Shown piece after piece: positions 1 to 6,105 of a stretch of 22,339 nt of DNA (position 1 is its first letter; each line of letters opens with the position of its first letter). A program made the position numbers and the translations under genes. A model generated the notes under the pieces. The model did not search any database and had not been told where the DNA came from. It worked only from the letters and a program-made list of their open reading frames with translations. The stretch comes from a virus: IMG/VR virus record IMGVR_UViG_3300031862_000769, positions 1-22,339 of that record; one strand, given 5' to 3'.

Positions 1-930
1 ATGAACCGCACGACGCCATCGCAGACTCCGTGGTGGAAGAGGCTCCAAGCCTGGCCGAGCCACCTCCCCCATCTGCTCGCAGCCTTCCAGGGCGGCTTAC
101 GGAGTCTCCTGGTTATGCCCGCGGCTGTTCTGGTCGCTCTCGTGGTGCTGTTTTTCGCCTGGTCCTGCGAGCGCCAGGCGCGCCTGCGCCAATCCCTGGT
201 GGCCGAGCAGGTGAAGAAGCAAGCCACGGCGGATATTTCCCGCCTGGAAGCACAAGCGGCCGCCGCTATTCGCGAGGCCAACCAGCAGCACGCCCAGGCG
301 ATTCGCGAGCTCGAGTCCCGGCGCCAGAAGCTCGAGCGCGAAGCTCAAGGGTTGCGCGAGCGCCTCCGCGCTCTCCGCCAGCAGGAGCACGAGCGTGTCG
401 ATCAGGTGGCGACGCTTCCCATTTCCGAGGTGGCGACCCGAGTGGCCGCTCGGCTGGGCCAAGAAAGCCGGGGTTCGGAATCAGGGATTCGGGATTCGGG
501 AAAACAAGAACTGGACGCCGAACGTGCGACCCAGAGTCCCGGCTCCTCCGACGCGAACTTCGAAACCCGAATCCCGGATCCCGGCTCTTCAGCCCCGAGC
601 CCGATTCTCGCCTTGACCGACGAGGACGCACGGAGAATCGAGACTGCCCTTATCCAACTCGATTCCTGTCGCCAGCAGCGCGACGTCTTAGACCTGCAAG
701 GCGCCAACTGTCGCGGCCAGTTGAACCTCAGCTCCGCCGTCGTAGCCGAGCAAGCGGCAGCGACAGGGAAACTCAATTCCGCCTTAGCGGCCAAAGATCA
801 AATCCTGGCCCGACGCGAGGCCGCGCACCAAGCCGCGCTAAAAGCTGCCCGGGGAACCTGGCGCAGCCGCTTCCTGCGCGCGGTTCAGTACTTTGCCGCC
901 GGCGTGGTGGCAGGAGTGGTGATCCGATGA
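1..930 (+). CDS. Membrane-anchored coiled-coil protein, possible spanin/lysis factor
   Basis: A 309-residue protein opens the window exactly at its ATG, so its upstream context is unseen. It has a strong hydrophobic segment at about residues 36-54, followed by a long charged Gln/Arg/Glu-rich coiled coil (about 58-135) and a second hydrophobic stretch at the C-terminus (about 292-307). An N-terminal anchor plus coiled coil, just upstream of packaging genes, resembles inner-membrane spanin-like proteins (Rz type). No diagnostic motif proves this. Residues about 155-200 are encoded by repeat DNA (GGGATTCGGGATTCGGG and its near complement), giving a low-complexity Ser/Arg/Pro linker. The stop overlaps the next ATG (ATGA at 927-930). 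The gene is very likely real; the lysis role is inferred from position and topology only. Confidence 0.6.
   Translation: MNRTTPSQTPWWKRLQAWPSHLPHLLAAFQGGLRSLLVMPAAVLVALVVLFFAWSCERQARLRQSLVAEQVKKQATADISRLEAQAAAAIREANQQHAQAIRELESRRQKLEREAQGLRERLRALRQQEHERVDQVATLPISEVATRVAARLGQESRGSESGIRDSGKQELDAERATQSPGSSDANFETRIPDPGSSAPSPILALTDEDARRIETALIQLDSCRQQRDVLDLQGANCRGQLNLSSAVVAEQAAATGKLNSALAAKDQILARREAAHQAALKAARGTWRSRFLRAVQYFAAGVVAGVVIR
471..600 (+). repeat. In-frame repeat cassette with inverted arms
   Basis: The left arm is GGGATTCGGGATTCGGG at about 483-499. The right arm carries CCCGAATCCCGGATCCCGG at about 568-586, roughly its reverse complement. The segment is read through in frame by the first gene and encodes a low-complexity linker after the coiled coil. 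It belongs to the dispersed cassette set seen throughout the window. Confidence 0.7.
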
Positions 931-1109
931 CGGCCCCCAACAGAATCACAGCGCCGAGCTTTAGAGGGCCCAAGAACTCATCCGAGACGCAGCGGCAGAG
1001 CCGCCAGCGTAAGCGGCTCTGCCCGCAGATTCATAAGTTCGACGAGACGGCGCGAGCTGGAGATGGTGGCAGGAAGCCATCTCTACTGTCAGGAGTGACG
1101 CTCCCATGA
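927..1109 (+). CDS. Small basic protein, possible translationally coupled gene
   Basis: A 60-residue reading frame sits between two membrane-protein genes. It shares ATGA overlaps with both: its ATG overlaps the upstream TGA at 927-930, and its TGA overlaps the downstream ATG at 1106-1109. AGGAG lies at 912-916, ten bases before the ATG. The product is rich in Arg, Lys, Ser and Gln and has no hydrophobic segment or recognisable domain. Against it being a gene: it contains a perfect 11-bp inverted repeat at 994-1004/1013-1023, typical of the intergenic cassettes in this window. The exact coupling favours translation. It might be an outer-membrane spanin partner by position, but no lipobox-type signal is visible. 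Confidence 0.4.
   Translation: MTAPNRITAPSFRGPKNSSETQRQSRQRKRLCPQIHKFDETARAGDGGRKPSLLSGVTLP
994..1023 (+). repeat. Perfect 11-bp hairpin repeat
   Basis: GGCAGAGCCGC (994-1004) and GCGGCTCTGCC (1013-1023) are exact reverse complements separated by 8 nt. There is no T-tract, so it is not an obvious intrinsic terminator. Confidence 0.7.
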
Positions 1110-1645
1110 CTCCGATTGACGTCGAGCGTGTCGCCCTGTGGTGGGGGCCTGGCATCCTGGTCCTGATCATCTTCGGTTACGGCTTTCTGCGTCTCGCCCA
1201 CTATTGGATCGAGAAATCCATGGAGGTCAAACGCCAGCAAATGGCCAGCGCTTACGGCATTGCTCGCCAGTACATCGAACAGTTCCTGCGTGCTCAGAGC
1301 TCGCAAGCCGACGCCCTTTCCCGGCTCGCCAACTCCGTCGAGCACCGCGAGTCTCTGGAGAGCTTTGAACACCAGGAAATGCTGATTGCTCTCAAAGCCC
1401 TGCATCGCGATATCGATTCTCTCCGCTGCCGCCGTGACGAGCCGCCCTGCGTACTTCGCCTCGATCCCTCGGAGCTCAAGCGGCGTCTCGAGTCCGTCTC
1501 GCCGGTGGCCGCGCCGGGTCTGTTTCCCGAGTCGCCGCGCACGGGTTTCAGCCCCTCACCGATAGGCACACCCGCGGCAGCGCCAGGCGGAAGTCCTCCC
1601 GACATTTTTGTCGGTAGCCCAGCACCCAATTTGGGGGTGAAGTAA
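1106..1645 (+). CDS. Single-span membrane protein, Mu gp25-like by position
   Basis: The 179-residue product begins with a hydrophobic segment (about residues 11-31, WWGPGILVLIIFGYGFLRL). An amphipathic helical region (about 35-120) rich in Gln, Glu and Arg follows, and then a Pro/Ser/Gly-rich tail. In Mu-like phages a small N-terminally anchored protein (gp25, DUF2730) directly precedes the gp26/gp27/terminase genes. The order here matches, but the sequence alone does not establish homology. AGGAG at 1091-1095 supports the ATG. The low-complexity tail includes a CCGACA-TTTT-TGTCGG hairpin (1599-1614), another repeat-derived C-terminal extension. The next gene starts 2 bases after the stop, so this is an operon. 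Confidence 0.6.
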   Translation: MTPIDVERVALWWGPGILVLIIFGYGFLRLAHYWIEKSMEVKRQQMASAYGIARQYIEQFLRAQSSQADALSRLANSVEHRESLESFEHQEMLIALKALHRDIDSLRCRRDEPPCVLRLDPSELKRRLESVSPVAAPGLFPESPRTGFSPSPIGTPAAAPGGSPPDIFVGSPAPNLGVK

Positions 1646-1647
1646 CC

Positions 1648-1962
1648 ATGACCAACAGCCTTCGTCAGAAAGAAGTCATCCGGGGGAAGATTCTCTATTA
1701 CCTGGCGCTGATCTATCCGCAGGCTGCCACGTTGCCGCTCTTGCAGGGTGAACTGGACATCATCGGCTATCCCCTACCCATGGACCAGTTGAACTTCCAC
1801 ATTGCTTACCTGGCGGAGAAGGGTCTCTTGTCCGTAGAACGCGCGCGGGGGCCTCACTCCCGCCGCGAGATCCCCCTGGTGAAGATCACCGCCAAGGGTA
1901 TCGACTACCACGATGGCCGCCTGCCCGTGGACGACGGCATCTACCTGGAGCCAAGGCAATGA
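1648..1962 (+). CDS. Mu gp26-like winged-helix protein (VpaChn25_0724 family)
   Basis: A 104-residue protein with a compact winged-helix look. Helices occupy residues about 1-60, including LPMDQLNFHIAYLAEKGLLS, the typical recognition-helix/turn layout of this family. A beta-wing with ITAKGIDYHDGR near the end matches the 'LTERGLDVAAGR' style ending of VpaChn25_0724 (Mu gp26) proteins. In Mu-like phages this small protein always lies just upstream of gp27 (DUF3486) and the terminase, as here; its biochemical role is unknown, and a DNA-binding role in packaging or late regulation is only inferred. A G-rich ribosome binding site (GGGGGTGA) lies just before the ATG. Its stop overlaps an ATG (ATGA 1959-1962). 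Confidence 0.75.
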   Translation: MTNSLRQKEVIRGKILYYLALIYPQAATLPLLQGELDIIGYPLPMDQLNFHIAYLAEKGLLSVERARGPHSRREIPLVKITAKGIDYHDGRLPVDDGIYLEPRQ

Positions 1963-2210
1963 AGGATCAGAAGGCCGCCGGACGGGCGGGACTCAAGTCC
2001 CGCCGGAACGGGAAGACACAGAATGTTTCATTTGTTTCCTTGTCGGCTCCTACGGCGGGGTCCCCGGCAAGCCGGCCGGGTCGGGCGCCGGGCCAGGCCC
2101 CCGGCCAGCCGGGGCGGGTTCCATCCCGCCCTTCCGTATCTGCCAGAAGTAGTTTCTCAGCAGCCTGTTAGACCCTGAGGTTGCACTAGCGGGTTGATCC
2201 CGCTCCTGAC
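1963..2210 (+). repeat. Intergenic block of several palindromic cassettes
   Basis: This 248-base gap holds GGCGGGACT-CA-AGTCCCGCC (1985-2004, perfect), a GC-rich run of overlapping palindromes at about 2053-2138 built from GCCGGGC/GCCCGGC words, and AGCGGG-TTGAT-CCCGCT (2188-2204) next to the start of the following gene. A 70-codon frame (1959-2171) crosses it, coupled by ATGA to the gp26-like gene. Its product is pure low complexity (Arg, Pro, Gly, Ser), so it is treated as repeat DNA. Confidence 0.7.
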
Positions 2211-2855
2211 ATGGCGATGAAACAAGAACCTCGCACTACTAACGCCGACGTGCCAGACCTGGCGCCCGAGCAGCGGGCGCTGGTCGAGCAGATGCTCATT
2301 GACGGCGCCACCTTCGAGGACGTGGTCGAAGCCGTCAACAAGCGCGGCGGCCCGGGGGTATCGCTCACGGCAGTGCAGAATTTTTTTCGCAGCAATCTGG
2401 AACTCCAGAAGCAGCGCATTCGCCGGCAGGTGGAAGACTTCGAGAAGCTCAAGGCGGCGCTGGGCAACCCCGACACGGCTGAAGCGCGTCTCGCAGCGGC
2501 CACTTTGTTCTCCGGATACATGCGTCTCTACCGCAAGGACGCCGAGATCACTCCCAAGGATGCCGAGCGGGCGCGCCTGCAACGCGAGAACTTGCGCCTC
2601 CGGCAGCGCATATTGTGGATGAAGGAGCGATCGGAGCGCGACAAGCACTCTTGGAACCAGGTGCGCGTTCGCCATGAGCAGGCCAAATTGGAGAAGCTCA
2701 GGGGCGAAATGCGCGAACTTCGTCAGTCCCTCAAGGAGTCCTTGCAGACGCACAAGCTCAGCCCGGAGGCGCTCCGGAAGATTCAAGAGATCTACGGCCT
2801 CATCACCGAGCCCTTTGTCCCAAAGGAAGTATCCGATGCGCTCCCGCAAAGGTAA
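2211..2855 (+). CDS. DUF3486 family protein, Mu gp27-like, probable small terminase
   Basis: A 214-residue, highly charged helical protein. An N-terminal helix-turn-helix-like region (about residues 17-60, with GATFEDVVEAVNKRGGPGVS) is followed by long coiled-coil helices (about 62-190, many Arg/Glu/Gln). This is the typical layout of DUF3486/Mu gp27, thought to act as the DNA-recognising small terminase subunit. It lies directly before and overlaps the large terminase by 20 bases, which supports the role. The start is uncertain: ATG 2211 and ATG 2217 are both possible, and neither has a clear Shine-Dalgarno, because an AGCGGG...CCCGCT repeat ends 6 bases before the start. Confidence 0.78.
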   Translation: MAMKQEPRTTNADVPDLAPEQRALVEQMLIDGATFEDVVEAVNKRGGPGVSLTAVQNFFRSNLELQKQRIRRQVEDFEKLKAALGNPDTAEARLAAATLFSGYMRLYRKDAEITPKDAERARLQRENLRLRQRILWMKERSERDKHSWNQVRVRHEQAKLEKLRGEMRELRQSLKESLQTHKLSPEALRKIQEIYGLITEPFVPKEVSDALPQR

Positions 2856-4512
2856 AGTAACGCCGGCCTCCCGACCGGCTGATGCCAACATCGCGGCAAC
2901 TCGTGGGCGGCAAATCCCGGCCGGCAAGACCCACGATGCGGCCAGGGGGGCGCCGGCGCAACGGGCATCCGGCGTTGCCGCCGAGACGGCGGCGCTACAC
3001 CTGCTGCCCTACCAGCGCCGCTGGGTGGCGGACAACTCGCCACTCAAGATCGTCGTCAAGGCGCGTCAGATTGGTTACTCCTTCGCCGCCACACTGCGCG
3101 CCGTTCTGGAGTGCCTCAAAAGGAAGACCACCTGGATCTTTCTCTCCAAGGGCGAGCGCCAGTCGCGTCTGCTGATGGAGAAGGTGCAGGAGCACATCCA
3201 CTCCTGTGGGATCATCGCCCAGGCTTGCGAGTCCACGTTCTTTGAGGGCACGCTCATCAAGCAGCTCGAGACGCGCTTCCCCAACGGTTCGGTCATCTAC
3301 GGCCTGCCCGCCAACCCCGACACGGCCCGGGGCTACTCCGGCCATGTGACTTTGGACGAGTTCGCCTTCCATGCCGACGCCGACAAGATCTACTCCGCGC
3401 TCTTTCCTACCGTCACGCGCGGCTACAGCCTGGAAGTGATCTCCACACCCAATGGGCAGCAAGGAAAGTTCTACGAACTCGCCAAAGCCGCCGGGCTCAC
3501 TGAAGCAGATCTGAAATTTGAAATCTCAAATTCCGCCCGCCCTGGCGGGCGGACGTGGTCGGCACATGCCTGCGACATCTACGCGGCGGAACGGCAGGGC
3601 CTGAAAATCGATCTCCAGCTCCTGCGCGCGGGTTGTGACGACGAATCTTCCTGGCAACAAGAGTATTGCTGCCAGTTCGTCTCCACGGCTGAGAACTTCA
3701 TCCCGCCTGACCTCCTCACCCCCGCCCTCAGCGCCGAGGCTAGTATGGATACTCCCCTCCCCATGCTGGCCTCGGCGCCCCGCCCTCCCTCACCCCCGGC
3801 CCCTCTCCCGCTAGGAGAGGGTGTCCCGCAGGGCCGGGTGAGGGGCGAAGCGGCAGCGTCCGAGTTCTACTTGGGCATCGACATCGGCCGCCACCATGAC
3901 CGCACGGTGTTTTGGCTGGATGAAGTCGCGCCGCCGCCCGCGGCGGCGGAATTCAGAACTCAGAATTCAGAATTGTCAATTTCCGTCACGCGTTTAGTCC
4001 GCACTTTGGAAAAGACGCCGTTTGCCGAGCAACTGGCAATGGCGCGCGAACTCCTTTCGCTCGCGGGGCCGGACGGGGGCGCGCTCATCCGCCGCGCCTG
4101 CATTGACGCGACCGGCATGGGCGCCCCGCTAGCCGAATCCCTCGCGCGCGAATTTGGCCCACGCGTGGAGCCCGTAACCTTCAGCGCCGCCGTGAAGGAA
4201 GACTTGGCTTATCGCACCAAGCGGCGCCTGGAAAGCCGCCTCTCGCTTTTGCCCGACACGCGCGAGATTCGCCGCGCCTTCAGCGCCGTCAAGCGGATGG
4301 TAACAGTGACGGGCAGCCTGCGCTTTGACGCCGAGCGCACGGAAGCCGGTCATGCCGACGAATTCTGGGCCAAAGCGTTGGCCGACCTCGCGGCGGATTA
4401 CCGGCCCGTGGCGCGGCTGGCCGACGGGTTTCTGGTGGAGGGCACGCCGATCATCGCCCCGGCCGCGTTCGTCGAGGTGGACACAGCCTGGGCCGCACTA
4501 GGGTCTTTGTAG
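2836..4512 (+). CDS. Terminase large subunit (Mu gp28-like ATPase/nuclease)
   Basis: The packaging motor. The start at 2836 is chosen because AGGAAG (2824-2829) precedes it; the frame stays open further upstream but in shadow sequence. This gives 558 residues. The ATPase part has a Mu-type Walker A, KARQIGYS (75-82), Walker B VTLDE (171-175, D174/E175 catalytic) and the coupling motif STPNG (203-207). The RNase H-like nuclease part has acidic residues D349 (GIDIG), D424 (CIDATG) and D508 (DEFWAKAL). Three low-complexity stretches come from in-frame repeat cassettes: about residues 225-240, 316-339 and 371-381. The first two lie around the ATPase/nuclease linker and the third in the nuclease domain. 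The TAG stop lies inside a fourth repeat, so the C-terminus may have been cut short. Motifs are intact, so the enzyme could be functional. Confidence 0.9.
   Translation: MRSRKGKVTPASRPADANIAATRGRQIPAGKTHDAARGAPAQRASGVAAETAALHLLPYQRRWVADNSPLKIVVKARQIGYSFAATLRAVLECLKRKTTWIFLSKGERQSRLLMEKVQEHIHSCGIIAQACESTFFEGTLIKQLETRFPNGSVIYGLPANPDTARGYSGHVTLDEFAFHADADKIYSALFPTVTRGYSLEVISTPNGQQGKFYELAKAAGLTEADLKFEISNSARPGGRTWSAHACDIYAAERQGLKIDLQLLRAGCDDESSWQQEYCCQFVSTAENFIPPDLLTPALSAEASMDTPLPMLASAPRPPSPPAPLPLGEGVPQGRVRGEAAASEFYLGIDIGRHHDRTVFWLDEVAPPPAAAEFRTQNSELSISVTRLVRTLEKTPFAEQLAMARELLSLAGPDGGALIRRACIDATGMGAPLAESLAREFGPRVEPVTFSAAVKEDLAYRTKRRLESRLSLLPDTREIRRAFSAVKRMVTVTGSLRFDAERTEAGHADEFWAKALADLAADYRPVARLADGFLVEGTPIIAPAAFVEVDTAWAALGSL
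3508..3552 (+). repeat. In-frame AAATTTGAAATCTC run plus GC palindrome in terminase
   Basis: CAGATCTGAAATTTGAAATC-type sequence is joined to a perfect 20-base palindrome-like unit CCGCCCGCCCTGGCGGGCGG (3533-3552). It is translated in frame as about KFEISNSARPGGRTW, between the ATPase coupling motif and the nuclease domain. Confidence 0.7.
3783..3850 (+). repeat. In-frame CCTCACCC...GGGTGAGG repeat in terminase
   Basis: Nested inverted repeat: CCTCACCCCCGGCCC (about 3788-3802) with GGGCCGGGTGAGG (3831-3843), and an inner CCTCTCCC/GGAGAGG stem. It encodes a Pro/Gly-rich linker (SPPAPLPLGEGVPQGRVRGE). From memory, this palindrome family is widespread in bacterial intergenic DNA and is often translated into similar peptides. 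Confidence 0.75.
3946..3978 (+). repeat. In-frame AATTCAGAATTC repeat in terminase nuclease domain
   Basis: A run of GAATTCAGAACTCAGAATTC-type sequence encodes EFRTQNSEL within the nuclease domain, between D349 and D424. Similar words recur at about 11280-11312 and 16290-16392. Confidence 0.7.
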
Positions 4513-4564
4513 GGGCGGCCCCCCGTGGCCGCCCAGGGCAGGCACAGAGGCCTGCCCCTACAGG
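4508..4564 (+). repeat. TGTAGGGGC...GCCCCTACA palindromic cassette
   Basis: The outer stem is TGTAGGGGC (4508-4516) with GCCCCTACA (4554-4562). Inner stems are GGGCGGCC/GGCCGCCC (4513-4520/4527-4534) and a GGGCAGGC/GCCTGCCC pair. The cassette provides the terminase stop codon (TAG 4510-4512) and fills most of the gap before the portal gene. Confidence 0.85.
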
Positions 4565-4588
4565 AACACGAACCAACGGATGTGACGC

Positions 4589-5971
4589 ATGAAACTCGGA
4601 CCGCTGGAAATTTCCTGGACGCGCAAGGCGGCAATGGAAACCGAGGCTGGCGCAGACCCTGTAGGTCTGCGATCTTCGGAGGGAAACCGCCGCAGACCTG
4701 AAAGGTCTGCGCCATCCGCCGAGAACGCGCCGCGCGGCCTCCCTGGCACGCCCATCTTTCACGGGTTCCTGCGGGACTTCGGCGAGTACAACGCTCAGCT
4801 CGAAGGTCTCACGGCGATCCGCACCTACGAGAAGATGCGCCGCTCGGACGCGCAGGTGGCCGCCACACTGTTGGCCTGCGAGCTGCCGATCCGCGCCGCC
4901 CACTGGGACGTTCATCCCGGTTCTGACAATGCCCAGGACCGCGAAATCGCCCAATTCGTCCGGGACAACCTTTTCGGCGGGCTCGAATACATTTCACCCG
5001 GCGGGGTCACCGTCTCGCAGTGCTGGGACGACGTCTTGCGTAACGCCCTGCTGATGCTCGCCTTCGGCGCCGCCGCCCACGAGGAGGTCTATGCGGTGGA
5101 TGGCCGGCGCATCCGCTTGGCTCGCCTCGCCCCGCGCCTGCCCATCACCTTCTATCGCTGGCTGATGGACACCGATGGTGAGACCCTACTGGCACTGAAC
5201 CAGTACGGCTACCGCAACGGCAACTTCGAGAGCGTCGAGATCCCTGCCGACCGCCTCGCCATTTTCACCTTCAACCAGGAAGGCGCCAACTTCTTCGGCC
5301 GCGCCATGCTCCGCCCCGCGTACATGCACTGGTACATCAAGCATCAGCTCTACCGCATCGACGCCATCGCTGGCGAACGCAACGGCTTGGGCGTGCCCAC
5401 CATCGAGCAGGGCCCGAGCGCCGCCCGTGAGGACCGCGAGGCGGCGGAGAAGTGGGTAACGCAGCTCGCCGCCCACGAAAAGACCGGCGTCTCGCTGCCC
5501 AGCGGCTGGAAGTTTTCGCTTAAAGGCGTGGAAGGCAACGTCCGCGACCTGTACAACTCCATCCAGCACCACAACATTGAAATATCTCGCACGGCTCTTG
5601 CCTTCTTTATGAACCTGGGCCTGGGGGCACGGGCGGGCGGTAACCGGGCGCTCGGCGAGTCGCAGAGCGATTTCTTTTTCCTCGCCGTGCAAGCCACCGG
5701 CGACCACCTGGCGCGCACGCTCTCCGCCACCGCCATCAAACGGCTGGTGGACTACAACTGGGCGGGCGTGGAGCGCTATCCCGTGCTCTCGGTCTCCAAC
5801 CTGCGCGCGCGCAGCTTCGACCAGGTGCTCGATACTTTAGCGCGCCTCGCGCAGACCGGCGTCGTCGCTCCCTTCCCGGAACTGGCGCAGTACATCTGCC
5901 ACGAGCTGGGGCTGCCGCTGCCGAAGAAGCCAGAAGACAGGAGTCAGGTGACAGTAGGCAGTGGTCCGTAG
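4589..5971 (+). CDS. Portal protein (DUF935, Mu gp29-like)
   Basis: A 460-residue protein that would form the dodecameric portal through which DNA enters the head. The central part is typical of DUF935: IRTYEKMRRSDAQVAATLLA (about 71-90), the preceding FHGFLRDFGEYN, and the later region FFGRAMLRPAYMHWYIKHQL followed by ERNGLGVPTI. Its position right after the large terminase matches Mu. The ATG at 4589 has only a weak GGATGTG upstream, because a repeat cassette ends shortly before. Residues about 22-46 are encoded by two CGCAGACC...GGTCTGCG modules and their spacer. The last about ten residues and the TAG come from another repeat. Both tips therefore look repeat-modified while the core is intact. 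The usual MuF gene does not follow. Confidence 0.88.
   Translation: MKLGPLEISWTRKAAMETEAGADPVGLRSSEGNRRRPERSAPSAENAPRGLPGTPIFHGFLRDFGEYNAQLEGLTAIRTYEKMRRSDAQVAATLLACELPIRAAHWDVHPGSDNAQDREIAQFVRDNLFGGLEYISPGGVTVSQCWDDVLRNALLMLAFGAAAHEEVYAVDGRRIRLARLAPRLPITFYRWLMDTDGETLLALNQYGYRNGNFESVEIPADRLAIFTFNQEGANFFGRAMLRPAYMHWYIKHQLYRIDAIAGERNGLGVPTIEQGPSAAREDREAAEKWVTQLAAHEKTGVSLPSGWKFSLKGVEGNVRDLYNSIQHHNIEISRTALAFFMNLGLGARAGGNRALGESQSDFFFLAVQATGDHLARTLSATAIKRLVDYNWAGVERYPVLSVSNLRARSFDQVLDTLARLAQTGVVAPFPELAQYICHELGLPLPKKPEDRSQVTVGSGP
4651..4711 (+). repeat. Two 21-nt CGCAGACC...GGTCTGCG modules in the portal N-terminus
   Basis: CGCAGACC-CTGTA-GGTCTGCG spans 4651-4671, and a second copy with a TGAAA centre spans 4691-4711. 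Each is exactly 21 nt (7 codons), so insertion keeps the frame. A diverged copy occurs at 7041-7061 in the protease/scaffold gene. Confidence 0.8.
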
Positions 5972-6095
5972 TCCGTGGTCCGTGGTCAGTTGCCAGCGCT
6001 CGTTTTTGGCAACGGCCACAGACAGATTCAGGCGGTTTGCTGCCTGTTTTTTGGCTTTTGAGTTTTGGCTTTTGATTTTTGATTTGCTCTTCACT
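5940..6095 (+). repeat. Repeat block at portal end and before the protease gene
   Basis: Contains GTAGTCCGTGGTCCGTGGTC (about 5968-5987), whose first TAG ends the portal gene, and a GGCTTTTGAGTTTTGGCTTT run at about 6052-6071 continuing to about 6090. There is no gene in this stretch; the next ribosome binding site (GGAGG 6096-6100) begins immediately after it. Confidence 0.75.
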
Positions 6096-6105
6096 GGAGG
6101 TTCTC

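Noticed and set aside
1959-2171. A 70-codon frame coupled by ATGA to the gp26-like gene
   Set aside because: Product is only Arg/Pro/Gly/Ser low complexity across palindromic repeats, with no domain or hydrophobic pattern.
2674-2835. Upstream extension of the terminase frame
   Set aside because: The residues are Arg/Ser-rich shadow of the DUF3486 gene; the ribosome binding site and conserved sequence support the start at 2836.
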